64,000 bases of DNA from CAWJPW01 sp963844845 (GTDB lineage: Bacteria; Acidobacteriota; Thermoanaerobaculia; Thermoanaerobaculales; Sulfomarinibacteraceae), in assembly GCA_963844845.1 (NCBI GenBank), contig CAWJPW010000010.1, positions 248,001 through 312,000 of the forward strand, given 5' to 3'. Each line of letters opens with the position of its first letter. Within the stretch, counting starts at the first letter, position 1. The notes under the pieces are model-generated. The model saw nothing but the letters and a program-made list of their open reading frames with translations, was not told the DNA's origin and made no database searches. Both the position numbers and the translations under genes were made by a program. Shown piece by piece: positions 57,501 to 64,000 of the stretch.

Positions 57501-60119
57501 CCGCCGCGGCTCGAGATCCTCTCCAGCGTCGCCGCGCCGCCCGGCGGGGCGTTCAACGGGCCGCACGTCGTTCATCCCGGCGGTGCCTCGCAGCTGTTGC
57601 TGGGCTTCAACGAGCCCATGTACGACCCCGCGGGCGACAGCGACGCTGCCGACGTCACCAATCCGGCCAACTACCTGGTGGTGGATGCGGGCCCGAACGC
57701 CACGCTTGAGACCACCGACTGCACCACGCCGGGCGGGGACGACGTCGCCGTCGGCGTCGCCGGCGTGCTCTACGACGAGCCCACCTCGGTGGCGGCGCTG
57801 GTTATCAGCGACGCCTTCGGTATGATGCGCGGGCCGTTCCGGGTACTCGCGTGCCCCTCCCTCCTCGACCGCAATGGCAACGCACTGGACGGCAACGGGG
57901 ACCTCACGGGCGGCGACACCGCCATCCGCGACCTCCGGATCGGCCGCACCAACCTGCTGCTCAGCCCCAACCTCGACGCGGACCTCGCCGACTGGAGCCT
58001 CTCCAACGCCGCCGCCATCACCAGCGATGCCGAGGACGCCGGCGGAGCGGCCACCTCGGGCTCGGCCTTCATCCACCGCGCCACCGGCGGGGACCGCGAC
58101 CTCGCCCTCTCCCAGTGCGTGAACGTGTCCGGTATCACCGGAGTCCCCTATCGCATCCAGGGGAAGGTCCGAATCGCCGAGGCCCTCGGCGGTGATCCCG
58201 GAGCCCCCGAGGCGTTCGGCTCGGTGATCTTCTACTCCGGTGCCGCCTGCACCGGCGGCCAGCTCGGTGCCGAGACCCGCACGAACACCGTCACCGACGA
58301 CACTGCCGGCGCCTGGATCGAGATGTCGGGAGACATCGCCTCACCACCTGCCGGCGCCCTGTCCGCGCTGGTCTCCTTCGACGTGAACATCCCTCCTAGT
58401 GAGGACTTCGTCTTCGACACCTGGTTCGACGACCTTCTTTTCGCCACATCCGACCTCACTCCCCCCACCGATCCCTCGGTGAGCAGCACCAGCCACACCG
58501 AAGGCGCCTGGTCGCACAACCCGGTGATCGACATGCAGTTCTCCGGTGCTGTGGACGACCCGAACGGGGTCGGCGTAGCCGGCTACTCGTTCCTCTTCGA
58601 CGGCTCCCCCGCCACCGAGCCCGACACAGTGCTCGACCTCGACCACACCGGCGGGGTCCAGGGGACCAGCAGCGCCCCACTCGCGGACGGTACCTACTAC
58701 TTCCACCTGCGCACCTGTGATTGGCTCGGCAACTGCTCCGGCACCGTCCACAAGGGCCCCTTCAAGATCGACACCCAGGATCCGGGAGCGGCGACCGACG
58801 TGATCAGCACGACGCACACCATCGGCGTGCCGACCGAGGCCAACGTCATCACCATGTCGTGGACCCCCGCGGTGGATCCCGGCCCGGTGACCAGCGGCAT
58901 CGCCGGCTATGCCTACGCGTTCGATACCAGTTCCCTGCCGGCATGCAGCCAGGTGGCGAACCTCGGCTCCGCTGCCAGCGCCGTGGCGAGCCCTCCGATT
59001 CCCAATGCCTCGTACTACTTCCATCTCTGTGCCGTAGATGAGGCCGGAAACTGGGGGTCAACGACCACCACCGGCCCGTTCATCATCGATGACCAGACGC
59101 CGCCCACCGTCGTCGCGGTGCGGGCCATCGCCAACACCCCCGACGGTGTGCTCGACTCCGGCGAGGCCACCGACGTGCCCATAACCCAGGTGGTCCTGAG
59201 CTTCAGCGAGTACCTCCAGGACCCGCCGGGCAGCTCGAGCACCGTGGACGCGTCCAATCCGGCCTCCTACTCGCTGCTCGGCGCCGGGCCGGACGGAGTC
59301 TTCGAGAGCGTGTCCTGCGGGATCGTCCTCGGCGACGACTTCGCCATCCCCATCGCCAGCGCCACGTACAGCGCGGCGCCGCATACCGTGCTGCTCCGAC
59401 TCGCAGGACAGGTGTCGATCCCCGCCGGGCAGTTCCAACTCGAGGGCTGCGCCACAGGCCTGGCGGACATCACCGGCAATCCCATCGACGGCAACGCCGA
59501 CGGCACGGGGGGCGACAGCTTCGCGAGGCCGTTCGTCGTCACGCTCGACAACCTGCTTCTCAACAGCAACCTCGACGGGACGATGAGCCCGTGGACCGGT
59601 CTCGCAGATCCTCCGGGCGGGGCCTCGTTCACCTACTCGGCCACCGATCACGACGGTGAGCCCACCTCGGGTTCGGCATTCGTCCACAACACGAACGGCC
59701 CCGATGCCGCGTTCTCGCTGTCGCAGTGCGTCGACATCAGCGCGCAGGCGGGGCCCTTCCATCTCTTCGGCCACGTCAACCTCGCAAAGGTCGACGGTGA
59801 CGATCCCGACGCCTACGGTCAGGTGCACTTCTACGACGGCGCCGGGTGCAGCGGTACCGAGGTGGGCAGCATATCCACCAACGTCGTGAGCGGAAGCACC
59901 GGAGGGACGTGGAACGATCTCTTCACTTCAAGCCTCATGAAACCCACAGGGGCGATCTCGGCGCTGATCGCATTCGGCGCCACAGTGGGGTCGACACCCA
60001 ACGGAGACTTCACCGTGGGCTTCGACAGCATGACCTTCGGCCCCGGTGTCGCGGTGGCGATCTTCGCCGACGGCTTCGAGGCCGGCAACCTGAACGACTG
60101 GAGCAACCACGTGCCCTGA
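54552..60119 (+). CDS. secreted Calx-beta / propeller / Fn3-like / CBM-like modular protein
   Basis: 1,855 residues from the GTG at 54552, which has AAGGGGG upstream and a signal peptide right after it (LRRTAIAAILCTVALALAAPGWAE, in part). Order: unknown beta region (25-135); two Calx-beta domains (136-252, 255-363; GDTGSRLMTLTITLSRAVEE, DEDDETFFLNLS); one propeller with SPDG blades (367-767), closely like those in the 5,091-residue protein; then a tandem duplicate of [two Fn3-like, one Ig-like, one CBM-like] modules (770-1302 and 1303-1830; each with YYFHLRTCD or YYFHLCAVDEAGNW). It ends IFADGFEAGNLNDWSNHVP. It is likely secreted and carbohydrate- or partner-binding, and it is the last gene of the operon. 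Confidence 0.9.
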   Translation: MNTLRRTAIAAILCTVALALAAPGWAELSEPDHIIYGTPTWYGDAMTTGVVSLQLDGATSAIASYTLGSDPTLGGLFVLRVPLDTVGIRRPGTARTGDHATVLLNGEPSGEVVIGERGVAQMLAADPDLASALPALSIGDAAIAEGDTGSRLMTLTITLSRAVEESVGVDWITGDGTAVGAAGTVCSGADFLEANGHVVIPAGDTAYDVHVPICGDVMPEADEVLYVDLLSPVGATLLDPQGRGTILDDDTPPQLSVNNVTVTEPPSGSVMANFRVSMSHTWDQPVTFHYQSAPGTAQAGLDYLSISGDGTVPVGSLETTVSVEVLADTIDEDDETFFLNLSTPGNATILDGQGQGTIVDSAQLLVFVEAEKDGIAGVSGLAGAFATAVSPDGDHVYAVGRSDDGLVVFDRDSVSGALTFKTSYSPGDFQTLSSAAFVGLNGPEAVAVSADGHFVYVAAFEDDAVAVFARDTDDSVPATYGTLTLVEVERNGVNDLSDPGPAVAGLDGPDGLALSSDDEELYVSAANSSSVAVFSRNAGTGRLSFVEAEVNGVDDPSDFGGTVDGLFHASAVAVSPDGTSVYITGADDHAVAVFDRSLDVAGGTKGRLSFLELQQNGAAGVSGMLGPTGLALSPDSKHVYVAGSTSSALVVFDRAANGRLTWSETVVNGSGSVQQLASISDVAVSHDGAYVYASALGSSALTVFRRDKEDASPTFGQLTFVEVKRDGFGGVDGLFGALNLALSSDDLSVYATGYQESGIAAFARDLTPPANPTDVHSASHIVGAFVNNSVITMQWSGADDGPGGSGVAGYSFVFDASPSTTPDATIDLEHHVDPHGTASSVLPDGDHYYFHLRTCDFARNCSAAVHLGPYKIDTIMPSGPGSVASTSHVEGVPNTDPVIVMQWSPATDPGPVASGLAGYSYVFSDSGAPACNQEVDLAPGVTTVSSTSLADGIYYFHICVGDAAGNWAPSVTTGPYYVGDDTVPPRLEILSSVAAPPGGAFNGPHVVHPGGASQLLLGFNEPMYDPAGDSDAADVTNPANYLVVDAGPNATLETTDCTTPGGDDVAVGVAGVLYDEPTSVAALVISDAFGMMRGPFRVLACPSLLDRNGNALDGNGDLTGGDTAIRDLRIGRTNLLLSPNLDADLADWSLSNAAAITSDAEDAGGAATSGSAFIHRATGGDRDLALSQCVNVSGITGVPYRIQGKVRIAEALGGDPGAPEAFGSVIFYSGAACTGGQLGAETRTNTVTDDTAGAWIEMSGDIASPPAGALSALVSFDVNIPPSEDFVFDTWFDDLLFATSDLTPPTDPSVSSTSHTEGAWSHNPVIDMQFSGAVDDPNGVGVAGYSFLFDGSPATEPDTVLDLDHTGGVQGTSSAPLADGTYYFHLRTCDWLGNCSGTVHKGPFKIDTQDPGAATDVISTTHTIGVPTEANVITMSWTPAVDPGPVTSGIAGYAYAFDTSSLPACSQVANLGSAASAVASPPIPNASYYFHLCAVDEAGNWGSTTTTGPFIIDDQTPPTVVAVRAIANTPDGVLDSGEATDVPITQVVLSFSEYLQDPPGSSSTVDASNPASYSLLGAGPDGVFESVSCGIVLGDDFAIPIASATYSAAPHTVLLRLAGQVSIPAGQFQLEGCATGLADITGNPIDGNADGTGGDSFARPFVVTLDNLLLNSNLDGTMSPWTGLADPPGGASFTYSATDHDGEPTSGSAFVHNTNGPDAAFSLSQCVDISAQAGPFHLFGHVNLAKVDGDDPDAYGQVHFYDGAGCSGTEVGSISTNVVSGSTGGTWNDLFTSSLMKPTGAISALIAFGATVGSTPNGDFTVGFDSMTFGPGVAVAIFADGFEAGNLNDWSNHVP
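56860..60040 (+). repeat. tandem duplication of a 1.6-kb Fn3-like/Ig-like/CBM-like module set
   Basis: The segments 56,860-58,455 and 58,460-60,040 encode the same order of domains. Matching landmarks are STSHTEGAW / SASHIVGAF, VAGYSFVFDASP / VAGYSFLFDGSP, YYFHLRTCDFARNCS / YYFHLRTCDWLGNCS, NLLLSPNLDADLADWS / NLLLNSNLDGTMSPWT. Divergence is high enough that the duplication is old. Confidence 0.75.
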
Positions 60120-60140
60120 TAGCGGCAGGCGACCATCTGG

Positions 60141-60172
60141 CAAGGGGCCGTCCCAACGCGGGCGGCCCCTTG
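60141..60172. terminator. strong hairpin terminator of the giant operon
   Basis: CAAGGGGCCG and CGGCCCCTTG (10-bp perfect stem, 12-nt loop) lie 22 bp after the stop at 60119. A short T-poor tract (TGTGCTGTCC) follows on the + strand. It separates the giant operon from the convergent mprF. Confidence 0.75.
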
Positions 60173-60321
60173 TGCTGTCCGGCTCGTGGCGGCCCGGCGC
60201 CGTCAACCCGTCTGCGAGCCCGCCGTCACGCCTCGCGAGCACAGATCGCAACCCCACACGGGGAGGCGGTGCGGAGCGCACAGCCCCGGGCAAACCAGGC
60301 CGGGACACCGGACGATGGCGA

Positions 60322-62883
60322 TCACCTCCGGACGACGCCGCGCAGGCCGCCAGAGACCAGACCGATGAGGTCGCTCACCACGCCAGGAACGGCTCGCCCC
60401 CCGGGGCAGGCCAGGTAGCGGGGCTCCCAGACAGGCTCGAACTTCTGCTTGTACTGGCGCAGACCCTGGAAGTTGTAAAGCTGGGTCCCGTGACGGTAGA
60501 CGAGCCCGGCGAGCCGGTTCCACACCGGAGCCAGGGGGCCGACCCGCAGCCCGGCGAGCGGCACCATGCCCAGGTTGAAGTGGCTCCAGCCGTGCTCGCC
60601 GCCCCACAGCATGAGCCGGGCGAAGAGATAGTCCATCACCCCGTTTGGCGCCGTGGGAAGGTGGCGCATGAGGTCGATGGAGATCTCCGTGCCGGCCGCG
60701 GCCTGCCACACGTTGGCGAACGCCACCACTCGACCCTCCTGTCGCACAAGCGCCAGCGGGAAGTTCGCCAGGTAGCCGGGATCGAACCTGCCCAGCGAGA
60801 AGCTCTTCTCGCGGGTATGCTTGCGCTCGAGCCACGCGTCGGAGATCTCCGCGAGCTCCGGGATGAGCGCCGGGACGGCGCCGGGGCCGACCACCTCGAA
60901 GACACAGCCCTCCGTCTCGAGCTTGCGCACCACGTATCGGAGGCCCTTGCGGGCGCGCCCCTCGAGCGTGAAACCCGTCAGGGGGACCGTCGCCTCCTCG
61001 CCAATCTTGAACACCGCCAGCCCGAGGTCGGTGAACAGCGGAAGATCCTGGGGCCCCGCCTCGTAGAACACCGTCCATCCGCCATGACGGTCGGCCAGAC
61101 CGTGGAAGCGCCAGATGAGCTCCGTGTGCTCCTCCGGCGGCCCCACCGCCCCGCCCATGGCGACCCAGCTGCGCCCCTCGACGGCGTACATGAGAAAGGA
61201 GCGACCGGTGTCGGAGAGCAGCAGGCTCTTGTCGCCCAGCAGGGCCAGGTTGGCCCAGGTGGCGGACATGCTGCCGATCACCGCCCTCGCCTGCGTCAGC
61301 TCCTCCGCCGTGGGTGGGTGCACGCGGGTTGCGGGCGGCCCCAGCAGGCGGGCCACGCCGAATGCGAGGATGGTCACCGCGATACCCACCATCGCCCTGA
61401 GAAAACGCGGAGCGTCACTCTGGAGGGCAAAGCTCCACCACAGGTCGCCCGAGTACACCACGTGCCGGTGAACGAAGAAGCCCAGCCACAGCGAGCCCGC
61501 CACCACCATGGCGAGAGCGGCCAGCCAGCCCGGCGAGAGCGGCTCGGCCAGCAGCGACGCGCGGCGGTAGAAGAAGCGACGGGCCGGGAGCAGGACCAGC
61601 AGCATCACCGCGAGGGCGATCGCCTCCTCGTAGTCGAAGCCCTTGAGCAGCGAGAAGACGACGCCAGCACCGAGAAGCGTGACGGTGAGGTAGTAGGCGC
61701 TCTCCAGGCGCCGGTGGATCCCCCACGCCAACAATGCGAGCCCCACTCCGGCCACGCTGCCGAGAAAGTGCGAGGCCTCGACCACCGGAAGCGGCAGCAC
61801 GTCGTTGAGCCAAGCGAGGCGGGTGTGCAACGCCGGCGTCGCCCCCGATACGAGGAGAATGGCTCCTCCTAAAAGGGTGGTCACGGCCAGCAGCGGCGGT
61901 GCGACGGTGGGCAGCCAGCTGCCCAGCATGCGGCTGAGCTGCCGCATCTCCGCACGCCGCTCCCGGATCTCGTAGGCGAGGAGCAAGAGGATCGCCACGG
62001 CCAGGGGGATGAGGTAGTAGATCGCCCGGTAGGCGAGGAGCACCGCGAGGGTCGTGCCCTCCCCCAGGACGGGATCCAGCAGCAGCATCACCACGCTCTC
62101 GAAAACGCCGAGCCCACCGGGGACCTGGCTCAGCACCCCGCTGACCTGGGCCAGCACGAACACCGCAAGCAGGTGCGGGTAGCTCACCTGACCCCGCGGC
62201 AGCAGCACCCATAGCACAGAGGCAGCCACTGACCAGTCGATGCTCGAGATCACGAGCTGAGCCAGCGCCAGGCGCGGACCCGGCAGCTCCAGCCGCCAGC
62301 GGCCGATGTGCACCGTCCGCTTCCCCCGCAGACACAGCACGAGGTAGCCGGCCACCACCACCAGGAAGACCGGTGCGAGCAGCTGGGGATCGAAGCCCAG
62401 GGAGGCGCTCGCGGGCACGACTCCGCCGCCCATCATCAGTGCGAACCCGGCGACGGTGAAGAGCCCGAGCCAGAACGTGAGGCCGTTGAAGGCCACCAGG
62501 GTCGTGACCTCCAGGCCAGAGAGCCCCCACACCGAGTAGAGACGGTACCGTAGCGGGGCGCCCGAGAAGATGGCGAAGCCCATGTTGTGGCTGAAGGCAT
62601 AGCCGAGGAAGGCGGCGAGGGCGGACCGTCGCCACGGCAGTGGCCTCTCCACGTAGCGCAGCGAGAGGGCGTCGTAGCAGGTGAGGACAAGGTAGCTGCC
62701 GGCGGTGAGCGCCAGAGCCAGCACCAGTGCGGCCAGCGGCAGACGGTCCAGCTGGGTCAGCAGGTCGCGGTAGTGATAGCGGCCGAGCTCACGACGCAGG
62801 ACCCACAACGCGAGCAGGAAGAGCCCCACCCCAAGGACAGGCGCGAGCCGCTGCAGCGTCGTCTTGCGCCGCGCGCCAGACAC
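60322..62883 (-). CDS. mprF: bifunctional aminoacyl-phosphatidylglycerol synthase/flippase MprF
   Basis: 853 residues. A GTG start follows TAGGAG and directly abuts the stop of the upstream GTPase gene (TGA GTG), so the two are coupled. The N-terminal 500 residues carry about 13 membrane helices (flippase half; LAAFLGYAFSHNMGFAIFSG, VSGVLSQVPGGLGVFESVVM). The C-terminal DUF2156-type GNAT synthase (about 540-835) has ATWANLALLGDKSLL, GRSWVAMGGAVGP, ISIDLMRH, GVMDYLFARLMLWG, NFQGLRQYKQKFEPVWEPRYLA. It transfers an amino acid (Lys or other) from tRNA to phosphatidylglycerol and flips the product, lowering surface charge and sensitivity to cationic peptides. Confidence 0.95.
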   Translation of the reverse strand: MSGARRKTTLQRLAPVLGVGLFLLALWVLRRELGRYHYRDLLTQLDRLPLAALVLALALTAGSYLVLTCYDALSLRYVERPLPWRRSALAAFLGYAFSHNMGFAIFSGAPLRYRLYSVWGLSGLEVTTLVAFNGLTFWLGLFTVAGFALMMGGGVVPASASLGFDPQLLAPVFLVVVAGYLVLCLRGKRTVHIGRWRLELPGPRLALAQLVISSIDWSVAASVLWVLLPRGQVSYPHLLAVFVLAQVSGVLSQVPGGLGVFESVVMLLLDPVLGEGTTLAVLLAYRAIYYLIPLAVAILLLLAYEIRERRAEMRQLSRMLGSWLPTVAPPLLAVTTLLGGAILLVSGATPALHTRLAWLNDVLPLPVVEASHFLGSVAGVGLALLAWGIHRRLESAYYLTVTLLGAGVVFSLLKGFDYEEAIALAVMLLVLLPARRFFYRRASLLAEPLSPGWLAALAMVVAGSLWLGFFVHRHVVYSGDLWWSFALQSDAPRFLRAMVGIAVTILAFGVARLLGPPATRVHPPTAEELTQARAVIGSMSATWANLALLGDKSLLLSDTGRSFLMYAVEGRSWVAMGGAVGPPEEHTELIWRFHGLADRHGGWTVFYEAGPQDLPLFTDLGLAVFKIGEEATVPLTGFTLEGRARKGLRYVVRKLETEGCVFEVVGPGAVPALIPELAEISDAWLERKHTREKSFSLGRFDPGYLANFPLALVRQEGRVVAFANVWQAAAGTEISIDLMRHLPTAPNGVMDYLFARLMLWGGEHGWSHFNLGMVPLAGLRVGPLAPVWNRLAGLVYRHGTQLYNFQGLRQYKQKFEPVWEPRYLACPGGRAVPGVVSDLIGLVSGGLRGVVRR

Positions 62884-63858
62884 TCAGACTCCTAGCTCGA
62901 CGACGTCACGGTCGCAGAGCTCGTGGTCGCGAGCGACCTTCTGCCCGTCGATCCGGCCGCCCCAGAGGCGCGCATACTGCATCCGGTCGGCGAGGTCCTG
63001 GTGGATCTGGTAGGCGAGGTCGAGCACCGTGGAGCCCAGCGGCAGCACGAACGGCGTTCCCCGGTCGACAGGCTTGCCCGGCGGCTTGGTGTACACCCTC
63101 ACCAGCTGGAGCATGCGCCAGAGGCGCACCTTGAGCTCCTCCAGACCGCGGTGATGGCGCGCTGCCACCGCGGTGACGGGGAACTCCCCCTCGTACAGCT
63201 CTCTCAGAACACCCACGTCGCCGTCCCCCACCAGGTCAGTCTTGGTGACCACCAGCAACGAGATGAGCGGCGTGTCGCGGGGGTCGGAGTCCTCCGGCAG
63301 CGCCCCCACAAGCGGCATGTGCACCTCGGCGAGACGTTCGCGGAGCTCCTCGACGTCGGCGGGCACCGCAGGGGATGACGGATCCGCCAGCAGCAGGCAG
63401 GCGTCCGCACCCTGGACCACGTTGGGCAGCCAGGCGTCCATGTGCTCAGCGGTCACCGGAGGAAGATCCACCAGCTGGATCTGGATGTCCTCGAAAGCCA
63501 CCATGCCGGGCTGGGGGCGTGTGGTCGTGAACGGGTAGTCCGCGATGGCTGGCTCGGCCCGTGTCAGCACTGCCAGCAGCGTCGACTTGCCGCTGTTGGG
63601 GGGACCGAGCATCACCACCTGGGCCACTCCCTCGGGCTCCACGTGGATGACGTGGCTCCGCTTCGTGACCCGCCGCTCCTGCTCCTGCCGCAGCCTCGCC
63701 AGACGCCGCTTGATATCGGCCTGGAGCTTCTCCGTCCCCTTGTGCTTGGGGATGGTGACCAGCATCTCCTCCAGCGCCGCCTGCTTCTCCTCGAGAGTGC
63801 GCGCCGCGCGCAGCTTGCCCTCGGCCACCTTGTACTGGGGGGTGAGATTCGCCGGCAT
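62884..63858 (-). CDS. TGS-domain GTPase of the Obg/DRG type
   Basis: 324 residues from the ATG at 63858. The N-terminal 70 residues are a helical hairpin (KVAEGKLRAARTLEEKQAAL). The GTPase domain has G1 LGPPNSGKST, G3 DLPP (in place of the usual DxPG), G4 TKTD and G5-like AVAARH. The C-terminal TGS domain (about 250-324; PGKPVDRGTPFVLPLGSTVLDLA) is complete with GRIDGQKVARDHELCDRDVVEL. This helical + G + TGS order is that of archaeal/eukaryotic DRG and a group of uncharacterised bacterial GTPases; a ribosome- or RNA-associated function is plausible. It is followed without a gap by mprF. Confidence 0.9.
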   Translation of the reverse strand: MPANLTPQYKVAEGKLRAARTLEEKQAALEEMLVTIPKHKGTEKLQADIKRRLARLRQEQERRVTKRSHVIHVEPEGVAQVVMLGPPNSGKSTLLAVLTRAEPAIADYPFTTTRPQPGMVAFEDIQIQLVDLPPVTAEHMDAWLPNVVQGADACLLLADPSSPAVPADVEELRERLAEVHMPLVGALPEDSDPRDTPLISLLVVTKTDLVGDGDVGVLRELYEGEFPVTAVAARHHRGLEELKVRLWRMLQLVRVYTKPPGKPVDRGTPFVLPLGSTVLDLAYQIHQDLADRMQYARLWGGRIDGQKVARDHELCDRDVVELGV

Positions 63859-63865
63859 ACACCCG

Positions 63866-63871
63866 ATTGTA
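63866..63871 (-). promoter_or_regulatory. candidate -10 box giving a leaderless or near-leaderless GTPase mRNA
   Basis: Minus-strand TACAAT (complement of 63,866-63,871) ends 7 nt before the ATG at 63858, and no Shine-Dalgarno lies between. If used, the transcript starts at or next to the start codon. No clear -35 is visible. Confidence 0.35.
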
Positions 63872-63966
63872 GCGTCGTATCGATCCTCCCACCTGTGGGA
63901 ACTCCTGGACGGCGGCTCGGGTTCTCGGGAGTGGGCCCTCGCGACGGGTCCCGAAGGAGCCCCCGT

Positions 63967-64000
63967 ATGCGATCCACAGTTCTCCTCGCAGCTCTCGTCC
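63967..64000 (+). CDS. exported protein, first 11 codons only
   Basis: An ATG at 63967 follows GAAGGAG at 6-7 nt and begins MRSTVLLAALV, the basic-then-hydrophobic opening of a Sec signal peptide. The rest lies beyond the window. It is divergent from the TGS GTPase gene (108 bp apart). Confidence 0.45.
   Translation, partial: MRSTVLLAALV

Overview
This is a GC-rich (roughly 70%) bacterial chromosome segment with about thirty protein genes, no rRNA, tRNA, CRISPR array or insertion sequence that I could see, and ordinary Gram-negative housekeeping markers (psd, mscL, a type IV pilin-like/T2SS pseudopilin, M23 and parvulin envelope proteins). The combination of enormous DUF11/beta-propeller secreted proteins, SBBP-repeat proteins, a C-terminal FADGFExG...W motif, a CxxCH-bearing NtrB-type kinase and a Pkn-type serine/threonine kinase with a long helical tail suggests an Acidobacteriota-like organism (Thermoanaerobaculia-like is my best guess). 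That placement is inference from gene content, not from a marker gene.

Left third (1-27,600): short one- to three-gene units facing both ways. They are: a BlaI/M56 (BlaR1-like) pair with a palindromic operator; a small membrane protein with a paired repeat upstream; a c-type-heme sensor kinase plus sigma54-dependent response regulator; a Ser/Thr kinase; a SEC-C miniprotein; mscL; a CocE/NonD-type hydrolase; an N-terminally truncated cytidylate-kinase-like gene; an aquaporin; a receiver-like/PAS/GGDEF/EAL c-di-GMP protein; a TPR protein; a wHTH miniprotein; an NTF2-like lipoprotein; psd; a pseudopilin and membrane partner; an M23 peptidase; a fumarylacetoacetase-family enzyme; an unknown exported protein; an HD-GYP/HEAT pair sharing an N-terminal domain; a divergent RNase HII-like protein; and a GFA-family protein. 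Several starts were moved from the longest open frame to an internal ATG/GTG with a clear Shine-Dalgarno.

Centre (27,600-60,170): the striking part. One 32-kb, apparently single-transcript operon carries five genes on the + strand with gaps of 45 nt or less, or overlaps. In order they encode a 5,091-residue DUF11 protein in which six of about seventeen DUF11 domains carry inserted beta-propellers; a parvulin-type periplasmic foldase; a 612-residue exported protein; a 2,764-residue SBBP-propeller protein whose C-terminal third is a long helical region plus a terminal beta domain; and an 1,855-residue Calx-beta/propeller/Fn3-like/CBM-like protein with an internal tandem duplication. The operon starts behind a sigma70-like promoter near 27,790 with a long leader and ends at a strong hairpin at 60,141-60,172. 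All five products look exported, so I infer a secreted or surface-displayed multiprotein assembly with its own foldase. I do not recognise it as a described system.

Right end (60,300-64,000): mprF (aminoacyl-phosphatidylglycerol synthase/flippase) directly downstream of a TGS-domain GTPase gene, both on the - strand, and the first codons of an exported protein leaving the window on the + strand.
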